DNA of 64,000 nt from Polyangium jinanense (GTDB taxonomy: Bacteria > Myxococcota > Polyangia > Polyangiales > Polyangiaceae), in NCBI RefSeq assembly GCF_028435365.1, contig NZ_JAGTJJ010000009.1:124001-188000 (forward strand), written 5' to 3'. Below the pieces are notes generated by a model, which searched no databases, was not told the origin of the DNA, and was given only the letters and a program-made list of their open reading frames with translations. Each line of letters opens with the position of its first letter. Position 1 is the stretch's first letter. Shown one piece after another: positions 16,248 to 23,850 of this stretch. A program made the translations under genes and the position numbers.

Positions 16248-16453
16248 GCATGAGGCCCAGCTTCTTCCGCACCGCGCCCCTCATTGCCTTCGGCTTGCTC
16301 GGCGGATGTCAGGTCGTGCTCGGAATCGAGCCGGATTTGCGCCTCGCAACGTGCGAGGAGGGCGAGGTGTACAACGCGACGCCGGCCGATTGCAATTGCG
16401 CCACGAACTTTTGCGTCGAGGGGATCTGCTGGGATCCTGGCTTCGGGGGCTGA
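16244..16453 (+). CDS. Small cysteine-rich lipoprotein
   Basis: 69 residues. The signal peptide MSMRPSFFRTAPLIAFGLL ends at the lipobox GGC, followed by QVVLGIEPDL, a sequence I associate with small myxobacterial lipoproteins. The mature part carries six further cysteines (TCEEGE, DCNCATNFC, ICW), probably disulfide-bonded. Start and stop overlap or abut both neighbours (ATGA with the upstream stop; 3 bp before cutA), so it is co-transcribed with them. Confidence 0.8.
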   Translation: MSMRPSFFRTAPLIAFGLLGGCQVVLGIEPDLRLATCEEGEVYNATPADCNCATNFCVEGICWDPGFGG

Positions 16454-16456
16454 ACC

Positions 16457-16828
16457 ATGCAATCCGAGCACATCCTCGTCCACGTCACGACAGGTTCAGC
16501 CGAGGAGGCCGAGGCGCTCGGCGCCGCCATGGTCGCGCAGAGGCTCGCCGCTTCGGCCCAGGTCGAGCCGATCACGACCAGCCATTACCGGTGGAAAGGC
16601 GCGATCCACGCCCCTCCCGAGCACCGCGTGACGTTCTTCTCGCGCGCGGCGCTCTGGGACGCGATCGTCGCCTTCGTCCGGGCGAACCATTCCTACGAGC
16701 TGCCGCAGATCGTCGCGACGCCCATCGCCCTGGGCCTGCCGGAGTTCCTCTCCTGGATCGACGAGAACACGCGCGCGCTGGAGCAAGAGAGCGATGAGGT
16801 ACAAGAAGCTCGGGACGACATCGATTGA
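16457..16828 (+). CDS. cutA: CutA1-like divalent cation tolerance protein
   Basis: 123 residues, a usual length for CutA1 plus a short tail. The family pattern is clear: ILVHVTTGSAEEAEALGAAM, ITTSHYRWKGAIHAPPEHRV, FVRANHSYELPQIVATPIA and EFLSWIDENT. CutA1 proteins form stable trimers that bind copper and other divalent metals; their precise role is unsettled. The 3' end overlaps the next gene's start by 35 bp in a different frame. Confidence 0.93.
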   Translation: MQSEHILVHVTTGSAEEAEALGAAMVAQRLAASAQVEPITTSHYRWKGAIHAPPEHRVTFFSRAALWDAIVAFVRANHSYELPQIVATPIALGLPEFLSWIDENTRALEQESDEVQEARDDID

Positions 16829-17750
16829 GGTGAGCGCCGTCATTTTCGGCGGCTGGCAGGCGGGCAAGGAGTCGTGGGTCGGCATCGACGACGACGCGCA
16901 GATCGCCGCGCACCGCGTGGCCCTCGACGCGGGCGTGACGACGTTCGACACGGCCGAGGAATACGGAGCCGGGCACAGCGAGCGGATCCTTGCGAAGGCG
17001 CTTGCCGGCGAGCGCGAGCGAATCGTGATCTTGACGAAGGTGTCCTGGAACAACCTGCGTCGGGAGAAGGTGATCGAGGCGTGCGAGCGCTCGCTGAAAA
17101 ACCTCGGGACGGACCGGATCGATCTTTACCAGATTCACTGGCCCGCCGGGAGCTTCGGCAGCGAGGTCGTGCCGATCGAGGAGACGATGGGCGCGCTCGT
17201 GGATCTGAAGGCGCAGGGGAAGATCCGGGCGATTGGCGTTTCGAACTTCGATCGAGCGCAGATCGAGGCCGCGAGCCGCGTGGGTCGGGTGGACAGCCTG
17301 CAGCCCTGTCATTCGCTGTTTTTCCGGAAGGCGGTGGAGGACACGTTCTCGTATTGCCAGGAGAACGGGATCTCGGTGCTCGCGTATTCGCCGCTCGCCC
17401 AGGGCCTGCTCACGGGCAAGTTCGGGCGCGGGCACGTGTTCGCCGAGGGCGACAACCGCGTGGACAATCGGCTCTTCAGGGGCGAGACGTTCGAGAAGGC
17501 GCTCGCGGCACTCGAGGAGCTCCGGCCGATCGCCGCGAGGAACGGCGTGACCCTGGCGAACCTCGCGCTCGCGTGGCTCGTCGCGCAGAAAGGCGTGTGC
17601 GCGATCGTGGGCGCCCGGAACGAGGCGCAGGCGAGGGAGAATGCACGCGCGGGTGATGTTACGCTCGGCGCGGCGGATCTCGCGGAAATCGATCGGATCG
17701 GGCGGGTGGTCTCGGATTCGCTGCCACCCGGATTGATGTGGGACTGGTGA
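16794..17750 (+). CDS. Aldo/keto reductase
   Basis: 318 residues, cytoplasmic. AKR motifs: RYKKLGTTSIEVSAVIFGGW at the start, TFDTAEEYGAGHSERI (catalytic Asp and Tyr), ILTKVSWNN (catalytic Lys), YQIHWPAG (catalytic His) and AIVGARNEAQARENARAGD (NADPH site). The substrate is unknown. Its ATG lies inside the end of cutA, so the two are translated from overlapping sequence. A start further downstream is not favoured, because the N-terminal RYKKLG is conserved in the family. Confidence 0.93.
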   Translation: MRYKKLGTTSIEVSAVIFGGWQAGKESWVGIDDDAQIAAHRVALDAGVTTFDTAEEYGAGHSERILAKALAGERERIVILTKVSWNNLRREKVIEACERSLKNLGTDRIDLYQIHWPAGSFGSEVVPIEETMGALVDLKAQGKIRAIGVSNFDRAQIEAASRVGRVDSLQPCHSLFFRKAVEDTFSYCQENGISVLAYSPLAQGLLTGKFGRGHVFAEGDNRVDNRLFRGETFEKALAALEELRPIAARNGVTLANLALAWLVAQKGVCAIVGARNEAQARENARAGDVTLGAADLAEIDRIGRVVSDSLPPGLMWDW

Positions 17751-17769
17751 TCGCGTAGGATCGCGCTCG

Positions 17770-18174
17770 ATGTCCGCAGCCAACGACCCCGAGATCGCCG
17801 CGCAAGTCCGCCAGATCGTCGCCGAGGCCCTTGCCCTCGATCCGGCCACGGTGAAGAACGAATCCTTGCTCATGGCCGATCTCGGCGCCGAGTCGCTCGA
17901 TTATCTCGATATCGTGTTCAAGATCGAGCGGACGTTCGGCATCCAGATCACGCGGGGCGAGATGCAAAAGGCCGCGCGTGGCGACATGAGCGAGGAGGAG
18001 TTCGCGCCGGGCGGCGTCGTCAGCGAGAAGGGCCTCGAACGGCTGCGCGAGCTGATGCCGGAGGCGAAGGACCGCATCGTTCCGGGGCTCAGGCCCGTGC
18101 AGATCCTGGGGCTCTTCTCGGTGCAGACGTTCGTGAACATGGTGGAAGCGAAGAAGCGGGGCGTGGTGGTCTGA
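17770..18174 (+). CDS. Elongated acyl carrier protein
   Basis: 134 residues, longer than the usual ~80. The phosphopantetheine site is Ser42 in LGAESLDYLD, followed by VFKIERTFGIQI, as in ACPs that feed specialised lipid pathways. After the ACP core there is a ~60-residue C-terminal extension with a helical part (GLERLRELMPEAKDR) and a final hydrophobic stretch (LRPVQILGLFSVQTFVNMVE). It ends 13 bp before the convergent five-gene operon that begins with the radical SAM region. It could serve that operon or the ketosynthase block at 1-5448 (inference). Confidence 0.85.
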   Translation: MSAANDPEIAAQVRQIVAEALALDPATVKNESLLMADLGAESLDYLDIVFKIERTFGIQITRGEMQKAARGDMSEEEFAPGGVVSEKGLERLRELMPEAKDRIVPGLRPVQILGLFSVQTFVNMVEAKKRGVVV

Positions 18175-18187
18175 CAAACGGAGCGGG

Positions 18188-18931
18188 TCAAAGCCCCCCG
18201 TCGATCACCACCTGCCCGCCCGTCATGAACGAGTTTTCGTCCGAGACGAGCCACGCCGCGAGATCCGCGACCTCCTCCACCGTGCCGAGCCTGCCGAGCG
18301 CCGCCTGCGCCACGTAACTCTCGACGCGGTGCTTGGGCAATCGCGCGGACAAACCCGTTTCGAGCAGGCCTGGGACCAGGCAATTCACCGCGATTCCATA
18401 TCGGCCGACCTCCTTCGCGAGCGCCAGGGAAAACCCGACGAGCGCCGCCTTCGAGGCCGCGTAGTGGACAGGCGCGTCGAGGACGCGGTCCGCGCCGAAC
18501 GAGCCAACGTTCAGGATGTGGCCTTTTTTGGACCGGATCATCGATTTCAACGCCGCGCGCGAGAACAGATACGGGCCCTTCACGTTCGTATCCATCGCCG
18601 CGTCCCACTCCGCCTCCTCCAGGAGCGCGATCGGGAGGACCTGCGTGAGCGCCGCGTTGTTCACGAGCACGTCGATGCCGCCGTACGCCGTCTCGACCGC
18701 CTTCACCGCGGCCGTCACGTGCGCGGCGTCCGAGACCGAGCCCTTGAGCACGAGCGGCGCCGCGCCCGCAGCTTCGAGCAGCGCGCGCGTTTCCTCGGCC
18801 GCGTCGTCGCGCTCGCGGTACGTGAACGCCACGCGCGCCCCTTCCCGCGCGAAGGCCAATGCAATCGCGCGGCCGAGGTTTCTCGAACCGCCCGTCACGA
18901 GGCAACGTTTTCCCGAAAGACGCGCGCTCAT
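18188..18931 (-). CDS. 3-oxoacyl-ACP reductase-like SDR
   Basis: 247 residues. Rossmann motif VTGGSRNLGRAIALAF, NNAALTQ, catalytic Ser in NVGSFGADR and catalytic HYAASKAALVG with Tyr-x-x-x-Lys, and the end FMTGGQVVIDGGL. Likely a FabG-type ketoreductase or related NAD(P) enzyme acting in the cytoplasm. It is the last gene of a five-gene minus-strand operon; its ATG overlaps the radical SAM gene stop by 4 bp. Unlike the SDR at 20969, its catalytic triad is intact. Confidence 0.9.
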   Translation of the reverse strand: MSARLSGKRCLVTGGSRNLGRAIALAFAREGARVAFTYRERDDAAEETRALLEAAGAAPLVLKGSVSDAAHVTAAVKAVETAYGGIDVLVNNAALTQVLPIALLEEAEWDAAMDTNVKGPYLFSRAALKSMIRSKKGHILNVGSFGADRVLDAPVHYAASKAALVGFSLALAKEVGRYGIAVNCLVPGLLETGLSARLPKHRVESYVAQAALGRLGTVEEVADLAAWLVSDENSFMTGGQVVIDGGL

Positions 18932-20415
18932 CGGGTCCTCCCGCGGCCGAGCTGCACGAGCGGCGTTGCGGGACGCGGGGAAAAACGCGCGTCGCGCTCG
19001 CGGTAGAGGACGTTGTAGGCGCAGGAGGGGACGTTCGAGCCGTCGGGGCCGGGCATGCCGACGCAGCAGCGGCGAATGCGATCCGTGTCGAACGTCTCCT
19101 CGTCCATGTGGGTGTGTACGTAAATGGCCTTCGTGTGCATCTCGGCGATCCGCATGCGAATGGCCTCGTCCGTGCCCGGCGCGAACATGCGCTCGACGAG
19201 GTCCTTCAGGGCGGCGAGCACCGCGTCGGTCTCCTCGCATTCGATGTCGCCCGCCCAGAGGCGATTCAAGACGTCCACGAGGATCTGCTCCATCTCGGGG
19301 CCGGGCACGATGTAGAGCTCCTGCGAGAGGAGGCTGCGCAGGTCGTCGCGGCTCATGAAGCGGGTGAACGGGAGCCAGTGGCCGTCCTTCAAGCGAAGCA
19401 GATAGGCAATCTGGTAACAGAGCGGATGCGCGAGCGGGGACGGGACGAAATCGCGGACCGCGATCCGGCCGCCCGATTGGCGCTCGATGTCGGAGAGCGC
19501 GTCAAACGCGGTGTAGCGCGCGCTGCGCTCGAAGCTCGCGCCGCTCTGGCCCGTGAACGTCATGGGGTGGAATTCGACGGAGCGGATGAAATCCTTCGAG
19601 AGCGCGAGGTCGATGAAGGCCGCGACCTCGTGGTCGTTCACGCCACGCGCGAGCACGGGCAGGAGCGTCGTGGCCACGGCGTGTTTTTCCAGGAGATCGA
19701 GGATCTTGAGCTTGGCATTCAGGTGGTGGCCGCCGAGCATCTTTTTGTTTGCCTCGGGCTCGAAGGAGTCGAACGAGAGAATGACGCGGGCGTCGATACG
19801 GGCGAGGCGTTCGAGCAGCGCTTCATCGCGGAGGAAACGCAGGCCGTGCGTGGAGATGGTGACACGCCGGACGCCGGCCGAAACGCACATCTCGACGAGG
19901 CGCTCGAATTCGGGGTGTTGCGTGGGCTCGCCGCCCGTGATGTTGATGATGCGGCGGTTGACGCTCGGGGGCTTCGCTCCGACAAGCGGAGCTGCGCCCC
20001 CGACCCCCCCGGGCGCGACGTGGTCGAGGTGCCGCAGGATCGCCGCGAGCTCCCCCTCGGACATGTGGTAGGCGCCCTCGTTTTTGTTATGCGTGTAGCA
20101 AATGGGGCAATCGAGGTCGCATTTCGAGGTGATCGGGACGACCGGGAGGTGATTGCGTTGCTCGTGCTGCTCGCAGGGGCCGCAATCGTAGGGGCAGCCG
20201 GCGGAGATGGGGCGCGGCGAGGCGGGGCGTTCGAGGACGGAGGCGTGCCGGACGGTGTCCTCGTACCAGTCGGCGGAGTTCGATACGAGTACCTCTTCGG
20301 GTCCGTGCAGCTCGCAGCGCTTGCGCAGGACGATCTTGCCAGAGGCGCGCACGGTCTCGGCCGGAACCGTGCGCTTGCACGTCCCGCAGAGGCCCATCGT
20401 GGCGCCGAGGATCAC
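18928..20415 (-). CDS. Radical SAM protein with N-terminal zinc-ribbon-like region
   Basis: 495 residues from the GTG at 20415, which gives a 4-bp overlap (GTGA) with the preceding stop, as for the other genes of this operon; ATGs at 20439 and 20454 would add 8 or 13 residues. An N-terminal cysteine pair (CGTCKRT) and a second group (GCPYDCGPCEQH) precede the radical SAM motif CDLDCPICY (Cx3Cx2C, [4Fe-4S] site). A SAM-binding region follows (ITGGEPTQHPEF). A C-terminal cysteine pair (RRCCVGM) may bind another cluster. The layout resembles the branch containing archaeal tetraether synthase/MJ0619-type enzymes by my recollection. The substrate is unknown. Confidence 0.85.
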   Translation of the reverse strand: MILGATMGLCGTCKRTVPAETVRASGKIVLRKRCELHGPEEVLVSNSADWYEDTVRHASVLERPASPRPISAGCPYDCGPCEQHEQRNHLPVVPITSKCDLDCPICYTHNKNEGAYHMSEGELAAILRHLDHVAPGGVGGAAPLVGAKPPSVNRRIINITGGEPTQHPEFERLVEMCVSAGVRRVTISTHGLRFLRDEALLERLARIDARVILSFDSFEPEANKKMLGGHHLNAKLKILDLLEKHAVATTLLPVLARGVNDHEVAAFIDLALSKDFIRSVEFHPMTFTGQSGASFERSARYTAFDALSDIERQSGGRIAVRDFVPSPLAHPLCYQIAYLLRLKDGHWLPFTRFMSRDDLRSLLSQELYIVPGPEMEQILVDVLNRLWAGDIECEETDAVLAALKDLVERMFAPGTDEAIRMRIAEMHTKAIYVHTHMDEETFDTDRIRRCCVGMPGPDGSNVPSCAYNVLYRERDARFSPRPATPLVQLGRGRTR

Positions 20416-20972
20416 GCCTTCGTCTGTTCCGTCCGCCATTGCCGCTTCAGCCATTTCCGGACCGCGAAATCGGTCGTGTGGATGAGGAAAAACCCGAAGA
20501 CGAGGTTCGTCACCCACGTGGCCCAGAGGGCCGGGGTGTATCGCGCGACGGGCGGAAACGGCCGGTGCGCGAGGTTCACGTTGAGCGTGGGCGGCGTCGC
20601 GTAATAAGCGAGCACGACCATCGCGGCGAGGAAGGCGAACGAGGCCCACGGCGCCCAGCGCGGCAGGCCCGAGCGGCGGACCTCGAGCGCACCGACGACG
20701 AGCGGCGTGACGTGCACGAGGACCGAGGTCCAGGAAGTCGTGCGGGTCTCGCAGAGGTCGAAGAGGTAACCCCAGAGGCCGGCGCCGATATGGAAGGAAA
20801 AACCAAAGTGGATGAGCGCGGGTTTGCGGAGGAGCACGCCGACGGCGAGGACGGCCGTGGCCACGTGGCAGGCGTAGAGCATCTCGGGCAGGAGCCCGTT
20901 CGGCATTTTCTCGATGACCGCGTGGAGCACGAGGACGACGAAGAGCAGGAGCCCGACCCAGCGCGGCGTCAC
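20412..20972 (-). CDS. Polytopic membrane protein in radical SAM operon
   Basis: 186 residues from a GTG that overlaps the previous stop (GTGA). At least five hydrophobic helices: VGLLLFVVLVLHAV, MLYACHVATAVLAVGVLL, ALIHFGFSFHIGAGLWGYLF, VLVHVTPLVVGALEV, WASFAFLAAMVVLAYYA and WATWVTNLVFGFFLI. Histidines lie in or near several helices (CHVAT, HFGFSFH), which may bind metal or haem. No recognised family. The position between the SDR and the radical SAM gene argues for a membrane-linked step in the same pathway. Confidence 0.78.
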   Translation of the reverse strand: MTPRWVGLLLFVVLVLHAVIEKMPNGLLPEMLYACHVATAVLAVGVLLRKPALIHFGFSFHIGAGLWGYLFDLCETRTTSWTSVLVHVTPLVVGALEVRRSGLPRWAPWASFAFLAAMVVLAYYATPPTLNVNLAHRPFPPVARYTPALWATWVTNLVFGFFLIHTTDFAVRKWLKRQWRTEQTKA

Positions 20973-21682
20973 AGGCCCCCCGTGATGGGCAAGACGGAGC
21001 CGGTCATCCAGCGATTGTGGAGCGCGAGGCGGGTGATCGCGCGGGCCGCCTCGACGGGCGTGCCGACGCGCTGGAGCGCGCTGTACCGCTTGTAATCGGC
21101 GAGGCGGGCCGGATCGAGGCTTTCCGAGATGCCGCCGCCGAGCGCGCCGAGGAGGACGAGGTTCACCCGGACATTCTTCGGGCCGAGCTCCTTGGCGAGG
21201 GCCTGCGTCATACCGAGCCGCGCGGACTGGGTCGCGGCGAAATGCACGCCAGAGGGGATCTTCGCGATGCCGTCGAGCGCCGCCGTGAGGACGACGTCGC
21301 CGGGCCGACCTGCGAGCCGCGCCGCGAACGATTGCATCGCGACGTACACGGAGCGGACGTTGACCGCGTGCATCTCGTCCCAGAGCGCGTCGGTGACATC
21401 CGCGAGCGCGCCCGCGTCGGAGACGACGGCGGAATGCACGAGCAGGTCGGGCGCGGCGTCCTCGGCGTCGAGCGTGTCGAAGAGGGCGCGGATCGCCGCG
21501 GGTTCGGCGAGGTTCGTCCGGAAAGACCGCGCGCCCGTCTCGGCGGCGAGGGATTCTGCGATGGCGGCGCCGCGCTGGTACGTGAACGCGACGCGGGCCC
21601 CCGCGGCCGCGAGCGCGCGCACGACCTCGCGGCCCACGTATCCGCTGCCCCCGAGCACGAGCGCGCGCCGGACGTCGGTCAC
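20969..21682 (-). CDS. SDR-fold protein with altered catalytic residues
   Basis: 237 residues from a GTG in a GTGA overlap. The Rossmann part is intact (LVLGGSGYVGREVVRALAAA). However, the catalytic segment reads VHFAATQSARLG, with Phe in place of Tyr and Gln in place of Lys in the usual YxxxK. The end motif WMTGSVLPITGGL is normal. It may therefore be a non-catalytic NAD(P)-binding partner, or catalyse a different reaction. It sits in a five-gene operon beside an intact SDR. Confidence 0.82.
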   Translation of the reverse strand: MTDVRRALVLGGSGYVGREVVRALAAAGARVAFTYQRGAAIAESLAAETGARSFRTNLAEPAAIRALFDTLDAEDAAPDLLVHSAVVSDAGALADVTDALWDEMHAVNVRSVYVAMQSFAARLAGRPGDVVLTAALDGIAKIPSGVHFAATQSARLGMTQALAKELGPKNVRVNLVLLGALGGGISESLDPARLADYKRYSALQRVGTPVEAARAITRLALHNRWMTGSVLPITGGL

Positions 21683-22776
21683 GACGCTGCCTCCAGGCCG
21701 AGCTCGAACCTGAGCGTTTGATCCTCGCGCACGTGCCAGATCTTTTGATCGATGTAGTAATGGTGGAAGAAAATGCCCCAGTACATCACGAGGAAAAGAT
21801 CGGGGAGCGCGGCGCCGCGCGAGACGGGCGCGAGGCTCGGGAGGACGCCACGGCCCGCGTTGAGCGCGAGGTATCCGAGCGAGACGAGGACGAACGCGGC
21901 ATACGCCACGAGCGGGCGGCGGCCGAATCGGGCCGCGAGCGAGCGCGCGTCAGAGCCCTCGAAACGGCGCCGGGAGACCGCCGCGATGATGCCGAGGTAA
22001 TTCACGCCGTGCACGATTCCCCCGACGACCGTGGACGCCATGAACGCCTGCTCGGGGTCCTCGGGGCGCGGGACAAGAGGCTCGAAGGAGCCGACGACGA
22101 ACAGCGCAAAGAGCTGGAGGCCGAGTGCTGGGCCGAGCAAATACAGGAGCGGACGTTCGTCCTCGTCGCGGAAGCGGGTTCGTCGGTAAATGCCATACAC
22201 GATCGTCGCGACGAGGAGCAGGCCGAGGAGAGCGAGCCCGAGGAGGGCGAGAAAGCGCGGCGGTTCCGCGGGCAAACCGAGGAAGATACGATTTTGCGGG
22301 TGGCCGAACGAGAAGAGGCCAAACGCGAGCCAGAGGGCGCCGTGCAAGAAGAGGCGATCGGTCTTGCGTGCCGGGAGCGCGGTGCGCGCGTGGTGCTGGT
22401 AGATGGCGAGGACGCCGTACGATTGCCGGACGGCATGGTGAAAACTCCAGAGCGCCGCGACGAGAAGGAAAAGATCCATCGGCGCGCGCAGGCCCGTGAC
22501 GCGCGTGAGAGACCACGCGGCGAGGCCCGGCAGGAGAAAGGCGAGGCTCAGGACGAGCAGGCGGCCGCGGCGCGCGCGGAAGCCCGGGTCGAGGTAGGTG
22601 CGGGCCCAGGTGGCCGCGAGGTGCGGGCCGTCGACGAGGACGAGGAAGGCCACGAAGAGGGGTACGATCGCCCGCGGGACGGCGAGCGCGAAGGCCCCGA
22701 CGAGCGCGGCGAGGAGCGCGCTGCCGAAGAAAAACGCGAGGTCGAAGCGGCGACCCCCGATCCATCCGGCCTTCAC
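21679..22776 (-). CDS. Histidine-rich polytopic membrane protein, first gene of operon
   Basis: 365 residues from a GTG start. Around eight or nine membrane helices are visible. Conserved-looking histidine motifs lie at helix edges: DGPHLAATWARTY, FHHAVRQSYGVLAIYQHH, VHGVNYLG and FFHHYYIDQKIWHVRED. Such clusters often hold a metal centre in membrane oxidases, desaturases or dioxygenases, but I do not recognise the family. It is the first of five genes joined by 4-bp overlaps. The preceding 390 bp hold a tandem repeat array. Confidence 0.8.
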   Translation of the reverse strand: MKAGWIGGRRFDLAFFFGSALLAALVGAFALAVPRAIVPLFVAFLVLVDGPHLAATWARTYLDPGFRARRGRLLVLSLAFLLPGLAAWSLTRVTGLRAPMDLFLLVAALWSFHHAVRQSYGVLAIYQHHARTALPARKTDRLFLHGALWLAFGLFSFGHPQNRIFLGLPAEPPRFLALLGLALLGLLLVATIVYGIYRRTRFRDEDERPLLYLLGPALGLQLFALFVVGSFEPLVPRPEDPEQAFMASTVVGGIVHGVNYLGIIAAVSRRRFEGSDARSLAARFGRRPLVAYAAFVLVSLGYLALNAGRGVLPSLAPVSRGAALPDLFLVMYWGIFFHHYYIDQKIWHVREDQTLRFELGLEAAS

Positions 22777-23167
22777 GGGACCAGCCTACCACGGCGAAGG
22801 TGAGCCCCATTCGAGCTTTCGCGCGTCCCAGCGACGCGGTCGCCGAGGGCGACGACGCGACCGGAAGGGCGCGTCCACGCGACCGGAAGGTGCGTCCACG
22901 CGACTCGAAGGCGCGTCCACGTGAGGGGAGGAACACGTCCACGCGACTCGAAGGCGCGTCCACGCGACTCGAAGGCGCGTCCACGCGACTCGAAGGCGCG
23001 TCCACGCGGCTCGAAGGCGCGTCCACGCGACCCGAAGGCGCGTCTACGTGAGGGGAAGAACACGTCCACGCGACTCGAAGGCGCGTCCACGCGACTCGAA
23101 GGCGCGTCCACGCGACTCGAAGGCGCGTCCACGCGGTATGCCACGCTCGAACGGCGTGGCGAGGCCT
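22777..23167. other. Intergenic region, mostly filled by the tandem repeat array
   Basis: 391 bp between two minus-strand genes: the operon starting at 22776 and the ABC ATPase ending at 23168. Nearly all is tandem repeat (22849-23136). The 72 bp next to the operon start (22777-22848) is unique and must hold any promoter; no clear -35/-10 is visible. Both strands are open in frame because the 21-bp unit is a multiple of 3. The encoded repeats (STRLEGA; DAPSSRV) have no start or context supporting a gene. Confidence 0.7.
22849..23136. repeat. 21-bp tandem repeat array with two 43-bp variant units
   Basis: Unit consensus CGCGTCCACGCGACTCGAAG followed by G (21 bp). Clear full copies start at 22870, 22891, 22955, 22976, 22997, 23018, 23082 and 23103. 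A 43-bp variant replaces the unit twice, starting at 22912 and 23039, with the shared sequence GTGAGGGGA followed by AACAC. The two variants are 127 bp apart, which is one 43-bp unit plus four 21-bp units, so there is a higher-order pattern. There are no unique spacers, so it is not a CRISPR array. It lies in an intergenic gap. Confidence 0.9.
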
Positions 23168-23848
23168 TCACAGGACCATTCTACCATGCCGCAGGCGGAG
23201 GACGCGCGGGAACGAGGCGAGCAGGTCCGTGTCGTGCGTGCAGACGACGACGGCTGCGCCTCGGGCGTTCGCGCGGCCGAGGAGCGAGACGACGGACGCG
23301 GCGCTGGCCTCGTCGAGGTTCGCCGTGGGCTCGTCGGCGAGCACGACGGCCGGGTCGTTGACGAGCGCGCGGGCGATGGCGACGCGCTGCATTTCACCGC
23401 CCGAGAGGCGCGTGACGTCGTGCCGCATGCGCGCTTCGAGGCCAAGCTCGGCGAGGAGGGCCTCGGCCCGCGCGAGGGCCCGGCCGTGATGGCCGTGGAG
23501 CTTCCAGTGCGGGAGCGCGACGTTGTGGCGCACGTCGAGCGCCGGCAGGAGGTGAAAGGTCTGAAAGACGAGGCCAATGCCTTCGAGGCGCGCGCGGGCG
23601 CGCTCGCGACGGCTCATGCGCCGGACGCTCTTGCCGCGCATCCTGACCTCGCCCGAAACATCCGCGTCGAGCAGGCCGAGGACGGCGAGCAGGGTGCTCT
23701 TACCCGAGCCGCTCGGGCCGGCAATGGCGGCGAGCTCGCCCTCGGCGAGCGTGAACGAGACGTCGTCGAGGGCGCGGACGTCGAGGGCCGGCGTGCGAAA
23801 GGTCCGCGTGACCGAGGCGAGCTCGTAAAGCACGGGCGCATTCGCCAT
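23168..23848 (-). CDS. ABC transporter ATP-binding protein (LolD/MacB type)
   Basis: 226 residues. Walker A GPSGSGKST at about 44-52, Q-loop FQTFHLLP, signature LSGGEMQRVAIARAL, Walker B AVVLADEPTANLD and switch His in VVCTHDTDLL. This is the MacB/LolD class, which pairs with FtsX-like permeases to move lipoproteins, peptides or other substrates out of the inner membrane. GGAGG is 8 nt before this ATG; an upstream in-frame ATG overlaps the permease stop but sits too close to the ribosome binding site. It follows the permease gene directly. Confidence 0.93.
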   Translation of the reverse strand: MANAPVLYELASVTRTFRTPALDVRALDDVSFTLAEGELAAIAGPSGSGKSTLLAVLGLLDADVSGEVRMRGKSVRRMSRRERARARLEGIGLVFQTFHLLPALDVRHNVALPHWKLHGHHGRALARAEALLAELGLEARMRHDVTRLSGGEMQRVAIARALVNDPAVVLADEPTANLDEASAASVVSLLGRANARGAAVVVCTHDTDLLASFPRVLRLRHGRMVL

Positions 23849-23850
23849 GG

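Noticed and set aside
22849..23136. CRISPR array
   Set aside because: Units are direct tandem copies without unique spacers, and no cas genes are near.
22800..23150. Repeat-protein gene in the 21-bp array
   Set aside because: Both strands are open only because the unit is divisible by three; there is no suitable start, signal or context.
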